Source: an uncultured Pseudomonadales bacterium
GTDB taxonomy: Bacteria > Pseudomonadota > Gammaproteobacteria > Pseudomonadales > Cellvibrionaceae
Assembly: GCA_947487765.1 (NCBI GenBank)
Contig: CANKXO010000001.1
Location: 744,001 to 808,000, forward strand
Direction: 5' to 3'
Length of the DNA stretch: 64,000 bases
In this document: in pieces, positions 43,216 through 53,773 of the stretch
Layout of the letters: each line of letters opens with the position of its first letter
Numbering within the stretch: the stretch's first letter is position 1
Notes under the pieces: model-generated
Told to the model about the DNA's origin: nothing
What the model saw: only the letters and a program-made list of their open reading frames with translations
The model's database searches: none
Made by a program: the position numbers and the translations under genes

Positions 43216-44948
43216 GTGATAGTATTATCTTAGATTTACCCCCATTTGCCTTATTCTTTATTGGGGCTTTTGTACTGTTGTTTTTGCGTGGCAAAACGGG
43301 CAGTACTATTGCTTCTATAATTACGGTTGCAGTACCTATTGTAAGCTTTATTGGCTTATTGCAATGGCAGCACGGCAGTTTTAATGAATATCAATTATTG
43401 GGGTTGGAACTAACCTTAATTAAAATTGATAAACTAAGTTTATTGTTTGCTTACATATTTCATTTAGCGGCATTAATTGGCTGTATCTATGCACTGCATG
43501 AAAAGGACCGCGTACAGCAAATAGCCTCGTTAGCGTATGCTGGCAGTGCCATTGGTGCAGTATTTGCTGGCGATTGGATTACCTTATTTATTTTTTGGGA
43601 ATTACTGGCATTAACGTCGGTATTTTTGATACTCGCACGTCGTACCGAAGCGAGTTACCTCAGTAGTATGCGTTACCTCATTATTCAGGTTTTGTCGGGC
43701 GTTTTATTATTTGCTGGGGCTTTGATGCTAATTCATCAAACGGGTTCAGCAACCATCCGGGCTCTTGACCTCAATACGGCTTCTTTTTCGTTAGACGATT
43801 TAGCCATTTGGTTGATTTTCATTGCTTATGGTATTAAGTGTGGTTTTCCATTTTTTCATAATTGGATTACTGATGCCTATCCGCAAGCGACGCCCACAGG
43901 TACAGTATTTCTTTGCGCCATAACCACAAAGGTTGCAGTATACGCGTTGGCGAGAAGCTTTGCTGGTGCCGATATGTTAGTCACTATTGGTTTAATTATG
44001 GCATGCTTTCCTATTTTCTTTGCCGTAATCGAGAATGATTTACGCCGAGTGTTAGCGTACAGCATGATTAACCAAATTGGTTTTATGCTCTGTGGCATTG
44101 GTATTGGCACAGAGATGGCTGTTAATGGTGCGGTTGCTACAGCCTTTAATCATGTTATTTATAAAGGCTTATTGATGATGTCGATGGGGGCAGTGCTTTA
44201 TCGAGTCGGTCATGTTGATGGCTCTCATTTAGGCGGGCTTTATAAAAGTATGCCCAAAACCACCATATTTTCTATTGTTGGTGCAGCTTCTATTTCTGCA
44301 TTCCCTCTCTTTAGTGGCTTTGTCAGTAAATCAATTATTATGTTGGAAATGATTCATTCCGGGCATACAGTTGGATGGTTACTATTATTATTTGCGGCAG
44401 CAGGTGTATTCCACCATGCGGGTATTAAAATTCCCTTCTTTGCTTTCTTTGCACATGATTCTGGATTGAGAGTGAAAGAAGCGCCTACGAATATGTTAGT
44501 TGCAATGGGGATCGGATCAGCTGTCTGTATATATATTGGCTGTTCTCCAGCACTGTTATATTCTATTTTGCCGTATCCTATTGACTATTCTCCTTATGAT
44601 GTCAGTCATGTCGTGACGCAATTACAGCTATTGTTTTTCTCTGCTTTAGCGTTCGTATGGTTAAACCTCAAAGGTTTGTATCCACCTGAACTGCGTTCAA
44701 CAAACCTTGATATTGAGTGGTTCTACCGTCGTTTATTCCCACAAGTATGGACTCTTGTTGTTAGGGGGGCAGGGTGTTTTTCTCATTGCTTTAAGCTAGG
44801 TGGCGTGAATATTGTTAATGGTCTCATCAGGTTTGCTGAAAAATACAGTGAGCCGCCTGCCGTTTTGGCGCGAGGTTGGGGTGTTAATAGTATGTTGCTT
44901 GCGCTATTAAGTTTAATGATCGTTGTATTAGTGTTTAATTATCTCTAA
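43212..44948 (+). CDS. Mrp-type antiporter subunit D-like (third ND2/4/5-like protein)
   Basis: The 578-residue polytopic protein has the ND-family core: GDWITLFIFWELLALTSVFLIL, GIKCGFPFFHNWITDAYPQATPTGTVFLCAITTKVAVYAL and DLRRVLAYSMINQIGFMLCGIGIG. It is longer than usual, with extra C-terminal helices and a cytoplasmic segment (LRSTNLDIEWFYRRLFPQVW) reminiscent of the end of MnhD-like proteins in hydrogenase-type complexes. The last codons lie in a 12-bp inverted repeat. No other mrp gene follows. Confidence 0.88.
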   Translation: MSDSIILDLPPFALFFIGAFVLLFLRGKTGSTIASIITVAVPIVSFIGLLQWQHGSFNEYQLLGLELTLIKIDKLSLLFAYIFHLAALIGCIYALHEKDRVQQIASLAYAGSAIGAVFAGDWITLFIFWELLALTSVFLILARRTEASYLSSMRYLIIQVLSGVLLFAGALMLIHQTGSATIRALDLNTASFSLDDLAIWLIFIAYGIKCGFPFFHNWITDAYPQATPTGTVFLCAITTKVAVYALARSFAGADMLVTIGLIMACFPIFFAVIENDLRRVLAYSMINQIGFMLCGIGIGTEMAVNGAVATAFNHVIYKGLLMMSMGAVLYRVGHVDGSHLGGLYKSMPKTTIFSIVGAASISAFPLFSGFVSKSIIMLEMIHSGHTVGWLLLLFAAAGVFHHAGIKIPFFAFFAHDSGLRVKEAPTNMLVAMGIGSAVCIYIGCSPALLYSILPYPIDYSPYDVSHVVTQLQLLFFSALAFVWLNLKGLYPPELRSTNLDIEWFYRRLFPQVWTLVVRGAGCFSHCFKLGGVNIVNGLIRFAEKYSEPPAVLARGWGVNSMLLALLSLMIVVLVFNYL

Positions 44949-44969
44949 TAGAATATGTTAGAGATAATT
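44937..44969. terminator. Inverted repeat at the end of the antiporter operon
   Basis: AATTATCTCTAA at 44937-44948, which includes the stop codon, pairs perfectly with TTAGAGATAATT at 44958-44969 around a 9-nt loop. It lies between convergent genes and could end transcription in both directions, but no clear T-run follows on either strand. Confidence 0.45.
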
Positions 44970-44996
44970 AAGTGTAATGGGATCGTAATAAAGTAC

Positions 44997-46637
44997 TCAA
45001 ACCTTAAAGAAACTAACATCTTCTTTTAATCCACTGGCTAGTCGATTCAATGTATCTGTCGCTGTATTATTATTTTGTATAGATGATATTGATTGGTTAG
45101 ACATTTCAGCAATTTGATCCATTGCATTAGTTATTTCACTGATTGAAGAAACTTGGCTCGAAGCAGCTTTTACAACTTCTTGTACCTGTGTCAGTGAATC
45201 GGCAGCTTGTTGCTCAATATTTTGTAGTAATTCAGTCGCTTTTAACGTTTGTTCCTTTCCATTTTCCACTTGTGGTTGTGTCATTTCCATTGCAGCAACT
45301 GAAGCTTCGGTTTGTGACTGGACTTCATTAATCATACTTTCAATTTGGCCAGTGGCTTCACCTGTTCTTTGAGCCAGTTGACGGACTTCATCGGCTACTA
45401 CTGCGAAACCTCGACCAGACTCTCCGGCTCTGGCAGCCTCAATGGCCGCGTTTAATGCTAGTAAATTAGTTTGTTCTGAAATACCGCTGATAACACTGGC
45501 TATGCCACCAATTTGTTTTGTATGCTCTTCGAGTTTTTTAATTTGTTCTACAGTATCGTTGACTGTTTTAGAAATCAGCTCCATCTCTTGGGCGCTGGAA
45601 TTTATAACTGCACGACCTTCTTTGGCGTACTTCACTGTCATTCCAGAATTTTCTTCAGTTCGTGCAGCAACTTCTGACACTTGATCTGTGCTCGTGCGGA
45701 TATTCTCAAGCTGAGACGCAGTGTCTTTAGTCAATGATGCTTGGCTTTCAGCGGCATTTAATACTTGCTTAGAACTGTCTGATACTTCTTCTAATTTTCC
45801 TGATAGCTCATTGGATGCATTCACAATGCCCGATACTGTCATGCCTATTTGTTTACGCATTAAGCACAATGATGAAAGCATACTATCTTGAAACGGCGTT
45901 TCAATTGGAGCTGATAAATCACCTTTCGACATAATATTTAAAGCATCTTCAGCGTCAGATAATTCCCCGCCCAGAGATTGACGCAAGCTGCGCTCAATTA
46001 ACATACCTATAAATATACTGACGATAACGGATATCGCGCTTAATAGCAGCATAAGTTCTTGGAAACCTCCGGCGACTTCTCTTGCCTTAGGTGTTGCCGT
46101 TTGATTCGCTTGTTCCTGATAGTCAATAAATTCATTAATCGTATTTAACCAATTGATAAAAGCGGGGCGCGCCTGACTTAAGACAAGGTTATTAACATCT
46201 TGTCCATCTTTTTTTGCTTGGATGATATTCTGAATAAGAGGTAATGTTTGTGTATTGATATTATCTATTTTCGCAATAATTTCTGTTTCCATATCAGAAA
46301 AGTGATAGCCTGAATCCATCATTTCATGCATTTTCATTTCAGATTCTGCATAAAACGTTTCTAGTTCTGTAATTTCCTTTTCAAATGAGCTGATTTCACT
46401 GGGATTTCGCGCTATTGCGATATCGCGAATGGCAATCGCACGATCGTGAACACTGCCTCGATAATTGATTGCATAGCGTTGCTTCACTGAATTGATATCC
46501 GTAATTTGTGAGAGTGTACGATCAATAAAGTTAACTTTTTGTATACCTAATACGGTAAGAATAACCATTAAGGCTACAATGATACCGAAGCCAAAGGCTA
46601 ACCTAAGGCGTATAGTCATATTCGATAGGAAATTCAC
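44997..46637 (-). CDS. Methyl-accepting chemotaxis protein (4HB-type sensor)
   Basis: The 546-residue receptor has a first membrane helix (about 10-29), a periplasmic four-helix-bundle-like region of about 160 residues, a second helix (about 193-215), a HAMP domain ([26 protein letters not shown]) and the cytoplasmic signalling domain. The hairpin tip reads [20 protein letters not shown] and [20 protein letters not shown]. No CheR-tethering pentapeptide is seen at the C terminus. It starts with GTG 46637, with GAGG 7 nt upstream, and stands alone. Its ligand cannot be told from sequence. Confidence 0.93.
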   Translation of the reverse strand: MNFLSNMTIRLRLAFGFGIIVALMVILTVLGIQKVNFIDRTLSQITDINSVKQRYAINYRGSVHDRAIAIRDIAIARNPSEISSFEKEITELETFYAESEMKMHEMMDSGYHFSDMETEIIAKIDNINTQTLPLIQNIIQAKKDGQDVNNLVLSQARPAFINWLNTINEFIDYQEQANQTATPKAREVAGGFQELMLLLSAISVIVSIFIGMLIERSLRQSLGGELSDAEDALNIMSKGDLSAPIETPFQDSMLSSLCLMRKQIGMTVSGIVNASNELSGKLEEVSDSSKQVLNAAESQASLTKDTASQLENIRTSTDQVSEVAARTEENSGMTVKYAKEGRAVINSSAQEMELISKTVNDTVEQIKKLEEHTKQIGGIASVISGISEQTNLLALNAAIEAARAGESGRGFAVVADEVRQLAQRTGEATGQIESMINEVQSQTEASVAAMEMTQPQVENGKEQTLKATELLQNIEQQAADSLTQVQEVVKAASSQVSSISEITNAMDQIAEMSNQSISSIQNNNTATDTLNRLASGLKEDVSFFKV

Positions 46638-46810
46638 AGAGGTACCTCTACTTCAAATTAGATCTTGTCAGTCTAGATATTAACTAGTGTTCTTAAGAGT
46701 GTAGTTAAGGTTGGGGACATAGCAATAAATCCTTATGGAGTGGTTTTTCCGTACTTTGTGAGTGGTTATTGGCTAGGTTAAAGTGTTTTTTCGAATGTGA
46801 AGCCTGTTCA

Positions 46811-47581
46811 TTAACTATGTAGAGAATATTCGCTAGGTGAAACCCCCAATGTTTTTCGAAACATTGTGGTAAAAGCGCTAGGGTTGGCGTAACCAAGATC
46901 CATAGCGATGGTGGTTATGGACTTGTTCAAACTCATCATTTCGATGGCAGTAATGAGCAATAACTGCCGCCGCCATTGCTGTAAATTCATCTTGGTTTCA
47001 TTTTGCAATATGCGTACTAAAGTGCGTTGAGAAAGCCCCGCTTTTAGACACAGTGTATTAATATCACTATGTAAATGTGGATCTCTTTGCATCATTTGAC
47101 AGACGTGTAGTGCTCTAGGATCCGTGGGTAGAGGGAGATAAAGCGGTTCTTCTGGGGAAGCGATAATTCTATCGATTATGACCTGCGATAATCGCGATTC
47201 ATGGCCGTTGGGTGGCCAGCTATACCCTTGTGTCACGGCGGTACTTATCAGTTCTCTTAGTAAAGAATCTATCTGAAACAGACAAACCTCTTCGGGTAAG
47301 CTCATATATTCCTCTTGGTTAATATATAGAATACGTAAGCCTACAGGGTATTTACTGCTGCTGTGGTGAGTGATGCCTTGAGGTATCCAAACGGCACGCT
47401 GAGGGCTGACTAGCCATAGCCCAGAAGCAATCTGTACTTTTATTGTTCCTCGCACACAATAGTACAGCTGCCCTAAAGCATGGGTATGAGGGCTAGATGA
47501 TAGGCTATCGTATTCCTCAGCTAAGCCAATAAGAGGAACCTGTATTTTATCGATATCTAGCTTTTTGCTTTTTGGAGGCAT
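46811..47581 (-). CDS. AraC-family regulator with cupin sensor domain (paralogue 1)
   Basis: The 256-residue protein has an N-terminal cupin-like domain (HTHALGQLYYCVRGTIKVQIASG and VSPQRAVWIPQGITHH) and a C-terminal AraC domain (LCLKAGLSQRTLVRILQNE, TTIAMDLGYANPSAFTTMFRKTLG). ATG 47581 is chosen because AAGGGA lies 5 nt upstream; a TTG at 47617 would extend it. It is divergent from the metallo-hydrolase-like gene at 47702 and probably regulates it. It is a paralogue of the regulator at 50352-51197. Confidence 0.9.
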   Translation of the reverse strand: MPPKSKKLDIDKIQVPLIGLAEEYDSLSSSPHTHALGQLYYCVRGTIKVQIASGLWLVSPQRAVWIPQGITHHSSSKYPVGLRILYINQEEYMSLPEEVCLFQIDSLLRELISTAVTQGYSWPPNGHESRLSQVIIDRIIASPEEPLYLPLPTDPRALHVCQMMQRDPHLHSDINTLCLKAGLSQRTLVRILQNETKMNLQQWRRQLLLITAIEMMSLNKSITTIAMDLGYANPSAFTTMFRKTLGVSPSEYSLHS

Positions 47582-47701
47582 TTTGTCCCTTGATCCCTGT
47601 TGTCCAATTTTCGACAATAATTGTCAATACATCGAAAGTTGAACATATCTTAATTCATTATTCTAGTGTTTTTTAAATGAACTATTAGGAGATAATAGAA
47701 A

Positions 47702-48652
47702 ATGAAACAACGATTTTTAAGTGGATTACTTTTTGTAAGCTTTCTGTTTGTAATGCAAACAACTTTTGCAGGTCAATTGCATGTATATACAACGGATAGC
47801 AAAGGGTTTGATACGCATACCTTTTGGTATGATGATGGTAAAGAAGTGACTGTTATTGACACTCAATTTGTGCCGGCTTTGGCGCAAACTGTCATTGACG
47901 ATATTAAGGGTAAAACTACCAGTCCGATAACACGCGTTATTATTACCCATCCAAATCCCGATAAATTTAACGGTTTATCTGCATTTCATAAAATTGGAGC
48001 AATGTCTATCGGTAGTAGGTCAACCTCTGCAGCAATGCCTAATGTTCATGCTTATAAAAAGTATTTTTTTGTCAATATAGCGAAAAAATTTACGGAAGAA
48101 TCTTATCCGAAATTTGAGAACATTAAGCAAACCTTCAGCCAAAGAAAAACTATATCGCTAAAGAGTGGAGAAACTATCAGCCTTATAGAGTTGGATAACC
48201 CTGGTATTTCCAGTACTCAAACAGTTGTACGCTTAGATTCTACGGGTGATTTATTGGTAGGTGATCTTGTTCATCATAAAGCTCATGCCTGGTTAGAGGG
48301 GGGGATTGTTAATGGTAAGGCTTCTCCTAACTTAAGAAGTTGGGGTAAAGCACTTGATGAGCTTTATTCTATTAAGAATGTAAAAAAAGTCTATGGGGGC
48401 CGTGGAGAGTTTTCTGATGTTAAAACGGTAGTAAGCTATCAGAAAAAATATTTATCAGAAGTGAGTAAAATTACTCATGCTTATATCGATGGTTTAGGCG
48501 ATAAAAAAGAAGAGCTATTTGACTCGAAAGAATCTGGAAAACATTATTTAGAGCTTAAAAAGCGAATTGCTAAACAATTTCCTGACTATCAACTGCCTTA
48601 TATGGTTAAGTATGGTATTTATGGCTTGGTTCAGCAGATTGCTTCCAATTAA
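47702..48652 (+). CDS. Exported metallo-beta-lactamase-fold protein with altered metal motif
   Basis: A signal peptide (RFLSGLLFVSFLFVMQTTFAGQ) precedes an MBL-fold domain of about 290 residues. The strand EVTVIDTQF and the later GDLLVGDLVHHKAHAWLEGG match the fold. The central motif, normally HxHxDH, reads THPNPDKFNG here: the second His is Asn and the last His is Lys. The protein therefore may bind metal differently or not at all. It is divergent from an AraC regulator. Relatives in cupin-AraC loci are annotated only as MBL-fold hydrolases; the substrate is unknown. Confidence 0.8.
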   Translation: MKQRFLSGLLFVSFLFVMQTTFAGQLHVYTTDSKGFDTHTFWYDDGKEVTVIDTQFVPALAQTVIDDIKGKTTSPITRVIITHPNPDKFNGLSAFHKIGAMSIGSRSTSAAMPNVHAYKKYFFVNIAKKFTEESYPKFENIKQTFSQRKTISLKSGETISLIELDNPGISSTQTVVRLDSTGDLLVGDLVHHKAHAWLEGGIVNGKASPNLRSWGKALDELYSIKNVKKVYGGRGEFSDVKTVVSYQKKYLSEVSKITHAYIDGLGDKKEELFDSKESGKHYLELKKRIAKQFPDYQLPYMVKYGIYGLVQQIASN

Positions 48653-48709
48653 TTATTAGATAATTACAAGTCTTAAAGGTATAAGGCTACAAGTAATAAT
48701 GTTTGAAAT

Positions 48710-48746
48710 CCTCAATAGTGTGAATCAATCATTTTCACTATTGAGG
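48710..48746. terminator. Inverted repeat between convergent genes
   Basis: CCTCAATAGTG at 48710-48720 and CACTATTGAGG at 48736-48746 are perfect reverse complements with a 15-nt loop. The element lies 57 bp after the MBL-fold gene and 62 bp before the end of the convergent carrier gene. It fits a bidirectional terminator, though T-runs are weak on both sides. Confidence 0.5.
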
Positions 48747-48808
48747 TTACTTATTTAGGTAATGTAAAATTTTATATTTTTGTAATGTGAGTTATCGTAA
48801 ATAGTCAA

Positions 48809-50203
48809 TCAATTTATTTTTCCCAGTAGTTCCCACCATAAATAATCTAAAGGAAATAATGCACCGATAGTAATTACTGTGAGTAGAATACATAATTTCG
48901 CTGCATGTTTGATTGAAACATCAGCCAATTGCATCGCAACAACTAAAGGTGCTGATTGAAAAGGAAAGAGGATGGTTGAAAACCCAAGTACTTGCAACAT
49001 AAGTACAGCTTGAATACTAAAGCCGCTGTTGTGGCTCATTTGTTCGGCAAATGGCGTTAGCACAGCAGGAACGCCAGGAAGTGTCGTAAACATACCTGTG
49101 GTTACTCCTGTAAGAGAAATTACCATAAAATTAATAAATGAAGTTTCTTCAGATAGTGGTAGCCATCGATCAAATAGGGCGCCAGCTAATTGCCCTAAAC
49201 CACTGTAATTAATAATAGCTCCTAAGCTTAATATCCCGACAACAAATAGTAATGACCCCATGTTAAATTGGCTATTAAAACTATTTTTATTAACAAGGCC
49301 AATATTGGGTAACAATAAAATACACGCCGTTGTTAACCCTACCCAAGCCGCAGAAATATGATGCAATGTATCGGTTACCCAGAAAGCCAGTGTAATGAGC
49401 AGCAAGATTGTTAATTTCTTTTCGTCTTTAGAAAAGGGAGTTGATATTGTAATGGAATTTTTATGCTTCGTATGATTATTTGGCGTGTCAGGATAAAGCC
49501 ACAAAATTAAGCCAATAATTATCAAGGCTTTTAATATACCTAAAATAGGGAAGTGCAGGAGTAAGTATTCAGCATAGGCAGGTGTCCAGTGATGGATGGT
49601 TTCTGCTGCACCGATAAAAACCATATTAGGCACATTGGCCGGTAGTATGGCGAAGGTTGGTACGTGACAACCAAAGGCGACAGCAAGTGCTAAACCAATG
49701 CGCCCATTGCTGAGTTTCGAGAAACCGCATTTGTCAGCAATTGCCATAGCAATCGGCACTAATAAAACCGCACGCCCCAGTGACGAAGGCATTAAAAACC
49801 CTGTCAATGATGAAATAACAACAGTACTTGTGATAACTCTCCAATAATCAGCTGTTAACTTCTCTCCAAATAGCTCTGCAATTCGGCGAGCTAAACCTGT
49901 TTGTTTAATGGCGATGCCCATTACAAGACCAGCAAAAATAAGCCAGCAGGCTGTTGAATTAAAGCCGGAAAAGACAACTTCAGCAGGTGCTACAGCGAGT
50001 AACATTGCTCCAACCATGAGCAGTAGTGCTGTGACATATTCAGGTAGTACACTGGTTGCAAACAAAAATATAGCCGTAATGATTAAACCTGCTGATAGCA
50101 ATTGTTTTTCAGTGAGAGTAGAAGAAGCTGGGCCGAAAATTAAAACCAATAAACATAAAGGTATACCGATAATTGCGATCAAGTGATGTGTTTTTATTGT
50201 CAT
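48809..50203 (-). CDS. DASS/SLC13-family anion transporter
   Basis: The 464-residue protein has about 12 hydrophobic segments and the SLC13 pattern: two repeats, with FNSTACWLIFAGLVMGIAIKQTGLARRIAE and SLTGFLMPSSLGRAVLLVPIAMAIAD in the first, and VVGILSLGAIINYSGLGQL with LPGVPAVLTPFAEQMS in the second. The carriers import dicarboxylates, sulfate or similar anions with sodium. The substrate cannot be assigned. It is divergent from the second cupin-AraC regulator, which may control it. Confidence 0.85.
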   Translation of the reverse strand: MTIKTHHLIAIIGIPLCLLVLIFGPASSTLTEKQLLSAGLIITAIFLFATSVLPEYVTALLLMVGAMLLAVAPAEVVFSGFNSTACWLIFAGLVMGIAIKQTGLARRIAELFGEKLTADYWRVITSTVVISSLTGFLMPSSLGRAVLLVPIAMAIADKCGFSKLSNGRIGLALAVAFGCHVPTFAILPANVPNMVFIGAAETIHHWTPAYAEYLLLHFPILGILKALIIIGLILWLYPDTPNNHTKHKNSITISTPFSKDEKKLTILLLITLAFWVTDTLHHISAAWVGLTTACILLLPNIGLVNKNSFNSQFNMGSLLFVVGILSLGAIINYSGLGQLAGALFDRWLPLSEETSFINFMVISLTGVTTGMFTTLPGVPAVLTPFAEQMSHNSGFSIQAVLMLQVLGFSTILFPFQSAPLVVAMQLADVSIKHAAKLCILLTVITIGALFPLDYLWWELLGKIN

Positions 50204-50337
50204 AACATCTCAATATAAAAATAATGAATTAAATAAATGCGTTGTCGACGATAGATATTTTGGCAATAATGCGGTTCGATTAAAGTCGCTAATATGCCAT
50301 ATTGTATTGAGAAAAGGACATTTATAGTGAATGTAGT

Positions 50338-50362
50338 AATGAATAAAAGCAATGAATAAAAG
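50338..50362 (+). repeat. 12-bp direct repeat forming a mini-ORF over the AraC start
   Basis: AATGAATAAAAG occurs at 50338-50349 and again at 50351-50362, one base apart. The second copy contains the AraC start ATG 50352. The first opens a six-codon frame (ATG 50339, TAA 50357-50359) that overlaps the true start in another frame and may influence initiation. Confidence 0.45.
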
Positions 50363-51197
50363 ACGACGCCCCGATATCGGGTTGTGTATTGATGCCAGCC
50401 GCCCAATTCTCGGTGTTTGTATCGATATAGAGGCAGATAAAGTGATGATGGATTATCATTCTCATCCCAGAGGTCAGCTTGCTTACGCTTCGCAAGGTGT
50501 TTTAAAAGTCTATACCGATGAAGGTATATGGGTTGTGCCGCCTACTCAAGCTGTTTGGATTCCTGGTAATTTGCGTCATTCTGTTAATGCGCAAACAGCC
50601 GCTGAACTCAGGCATTTATTTGTCGACCCAAGCTATCTACATCAGTTTCCGGATAAATGTAGTGTATTGGATGTTTCTTTTTTATTGCAGGCATTGATTT
50701 TGCGTGTGGCGGATTTTGGCAGGGATTATGCGATTGATGGGCCAGCAGCTCGTTTGTGTGCAGTTGTACTCGATGAGTTGCAAGCTTTAGAACCCTCTCG
50801 ACTTTATTTGCCTTGGGCAAAAGATCGGCGTGTCCAACGCGTCATGGATGGTATGATCAACGATATGAAATCGGGAAAATACTTTTTTGAAAGCGACACT
50901 CAAATTCAGCATTTAGAAAAATGGGCAAATGAAGTCGGTGCAAGTAAACGGACGCTAAGCCGGTTATTTTTAAAGGAAACTGGTATGACATTTAAACAGT
51001 GGCGACAACAACTTATTTTACAAGAAGCTGTCAGCTTATTAGGGCTGGGAAAATCGGTTACTGATTGTAGTTTAATGTTAGGTTATAGAAGTCCCAGTGC
51101 ATTTGTGGCAATGTTCAAAAAAGTATTAGGTAAACCTCCAGCGCAGTACTTTAAGGAAGAAAAATTTAAAGAAGAAAGTCGTAAAGAAAAATTGTAA
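50352..51197 (+). CDS. AraC-family regulator with cupin sensor domain (paralogue 2)
   Basis: The 281-residue protein has the same layout as the gene at 46811-47581: cupin-type N terminus (HSHPRGQLAYASQGVLKVYTDEG and VPPTQAVWIPGNLRHS) and AraC C terminus (WANEVGASKRTLSRLFLKETG, LMLGYRSPSAFVAMFKKVLG). A Lys/Glu-rich tail ends the protein. It is divergent from the DASS carrier and 18 bp upstream of a MAPEG gene, so it probably regulates both. The two regulators are clearly related but not recent duplicates. Confidence 0.9.
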   Translation: MNKRRRPDIGLCIDASRPILGVCIDIEADKVMMDYHSHPRGQLAYASQGVLKVYTDEGIWVVPPTQAVWIPGNLRHSVNAQTAAELRHLFVDPSYLHQFPDKCSVLDVSFLLQALILRVADFGRDYAIDGPAARLCAVVLDELQALEPSRLYLPWAKDRRVQRVMDGMINDMKSGKYFFESDTQIQHLEKWANEVGASKRTLSRLFLKETGMTFKQWRQQLILQEAVSLLGLGKSVTDCSLMLGYRSPSAFVAMFKKVLGKPPAQYFKEEKFKEESRKEKL

Positions 51198-51215
51198 ATA
51201 CTTAGAGGATCATTC

Positions 51216-51617
51216 ATGTTCTACCCTTTATTTGGTTTGGTTTTATTGACTGTAATTATTGGTTTAGTGGCATTTAAACAGCGTTACCAAAGCGTTCAAA
51301 ATCATAAAGTGAGTATTAAATATTTTCAGGTAATGGAAGGGGACAATATTCCAAGCTCAGTTAAGCAGTCGACTCGCTGTTATAACAATATGTTTGAGGT
51401 TCCTTTATTGGTTTATATCGCGGGTGCGCTTTATCTTGCGCTGGGTTTTGAAAATATAAGCGCAATTATTTTTGCATGGTTGTTCTTTGGGTTTCGCTGT
51501 GTACATGCGTGGATATTGCTAACTTATAACAATGTTATTCATCGAATGATCGTTTACTGGATAGCATTTTTCTGTATGGTGGGTATGTGGGTAATTTTAC
51601 TTATCGAGTATCGCTAA
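51216..51617 (+). CDS. MAPEG-family membrane protein
   Basis: The 133-residue protein has four membrane helices in the MAPEG pattern (membrane-associated proteins in eicosanoid and glutathione metabolism). Typical marks are the N-terminal FGLVLLTVIIGLVAFKQRY and NMFEVPLLVYIAGALYLAL followed by FFGFRCVHAWI. Bacterial members are poorly characterised; some have glutathione transferase or peroxidase activity. AGAGGATC precedes ATG 51216. It is probably co-transcribed with the AraC gene. Confidence 0.85.
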   Translation: MFYPLFGLVLLTVIIGLVAFKQRYQSVQNHKVSIKYFQVMEGDNIPSSVKQSTRCYNNMFEVPLLVYIAGALYLALGFENISAIIFAWLFFGFRCVHAWILLTYNNVIHRMIVYWIAFFCMVGMWVILLIEYR

Positions 51618-51709
51618 TGTGGTTTAAATGATATCGATTCTTATTTGATCATAACTATAACATTTGGCTTTCAATTCGCTCATTTTTTGATAAACTACGC
51701 GCCTGTTAT

Positions 51710-51823
51710 TGCTCTCGGGGTGCCTTAGGCTGAGATGCATAAAGACTCTTTTTATTATTTCTGTTAGAGATCTTTATGAAACCCGTGAACCTGATCCAGT
51801 TAGTATTGGCGTAGGAATGAGCA
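51710..51823 (+). promoter_or_regulatory. TPP riboswitch (THI element) upstream of thiC
   Basis: The conserved blocks are all present: CTCGGGGTGCC near 51714, GGCTGAGATG near 51729, and ACCCGTGAACCTGATCCAGT at 51781-51800, then GGCGTAGGAATGAGC. The closing helix P1 pairs TGCTC (51710-51714) with GAGCA (51819-51823). The P3 arm carries an insert rich in T and A (about 51742-51778). A following hairpin (ATGAATAGC at 51823-51831 with GCTGTTCAT at 51835-51843) overlaps P1 by one base and may be the expression platform. Thiamine pyrophosphate binding should turn down the thi operon. Confidence 0.96.
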
Positions 51824-51910
51824 TGAATAGCATCGCTGTTCATCCCTCTTGATATATTCTTATCTTTTCTTCGTCATCTAGCGCCTATTTTGATACTGTG
51901 AGGACCTTAG

Positions 51911-53761
<1,851 letters not shown>

Positions 53762-53773
53762 GTAGTTAGTCGA

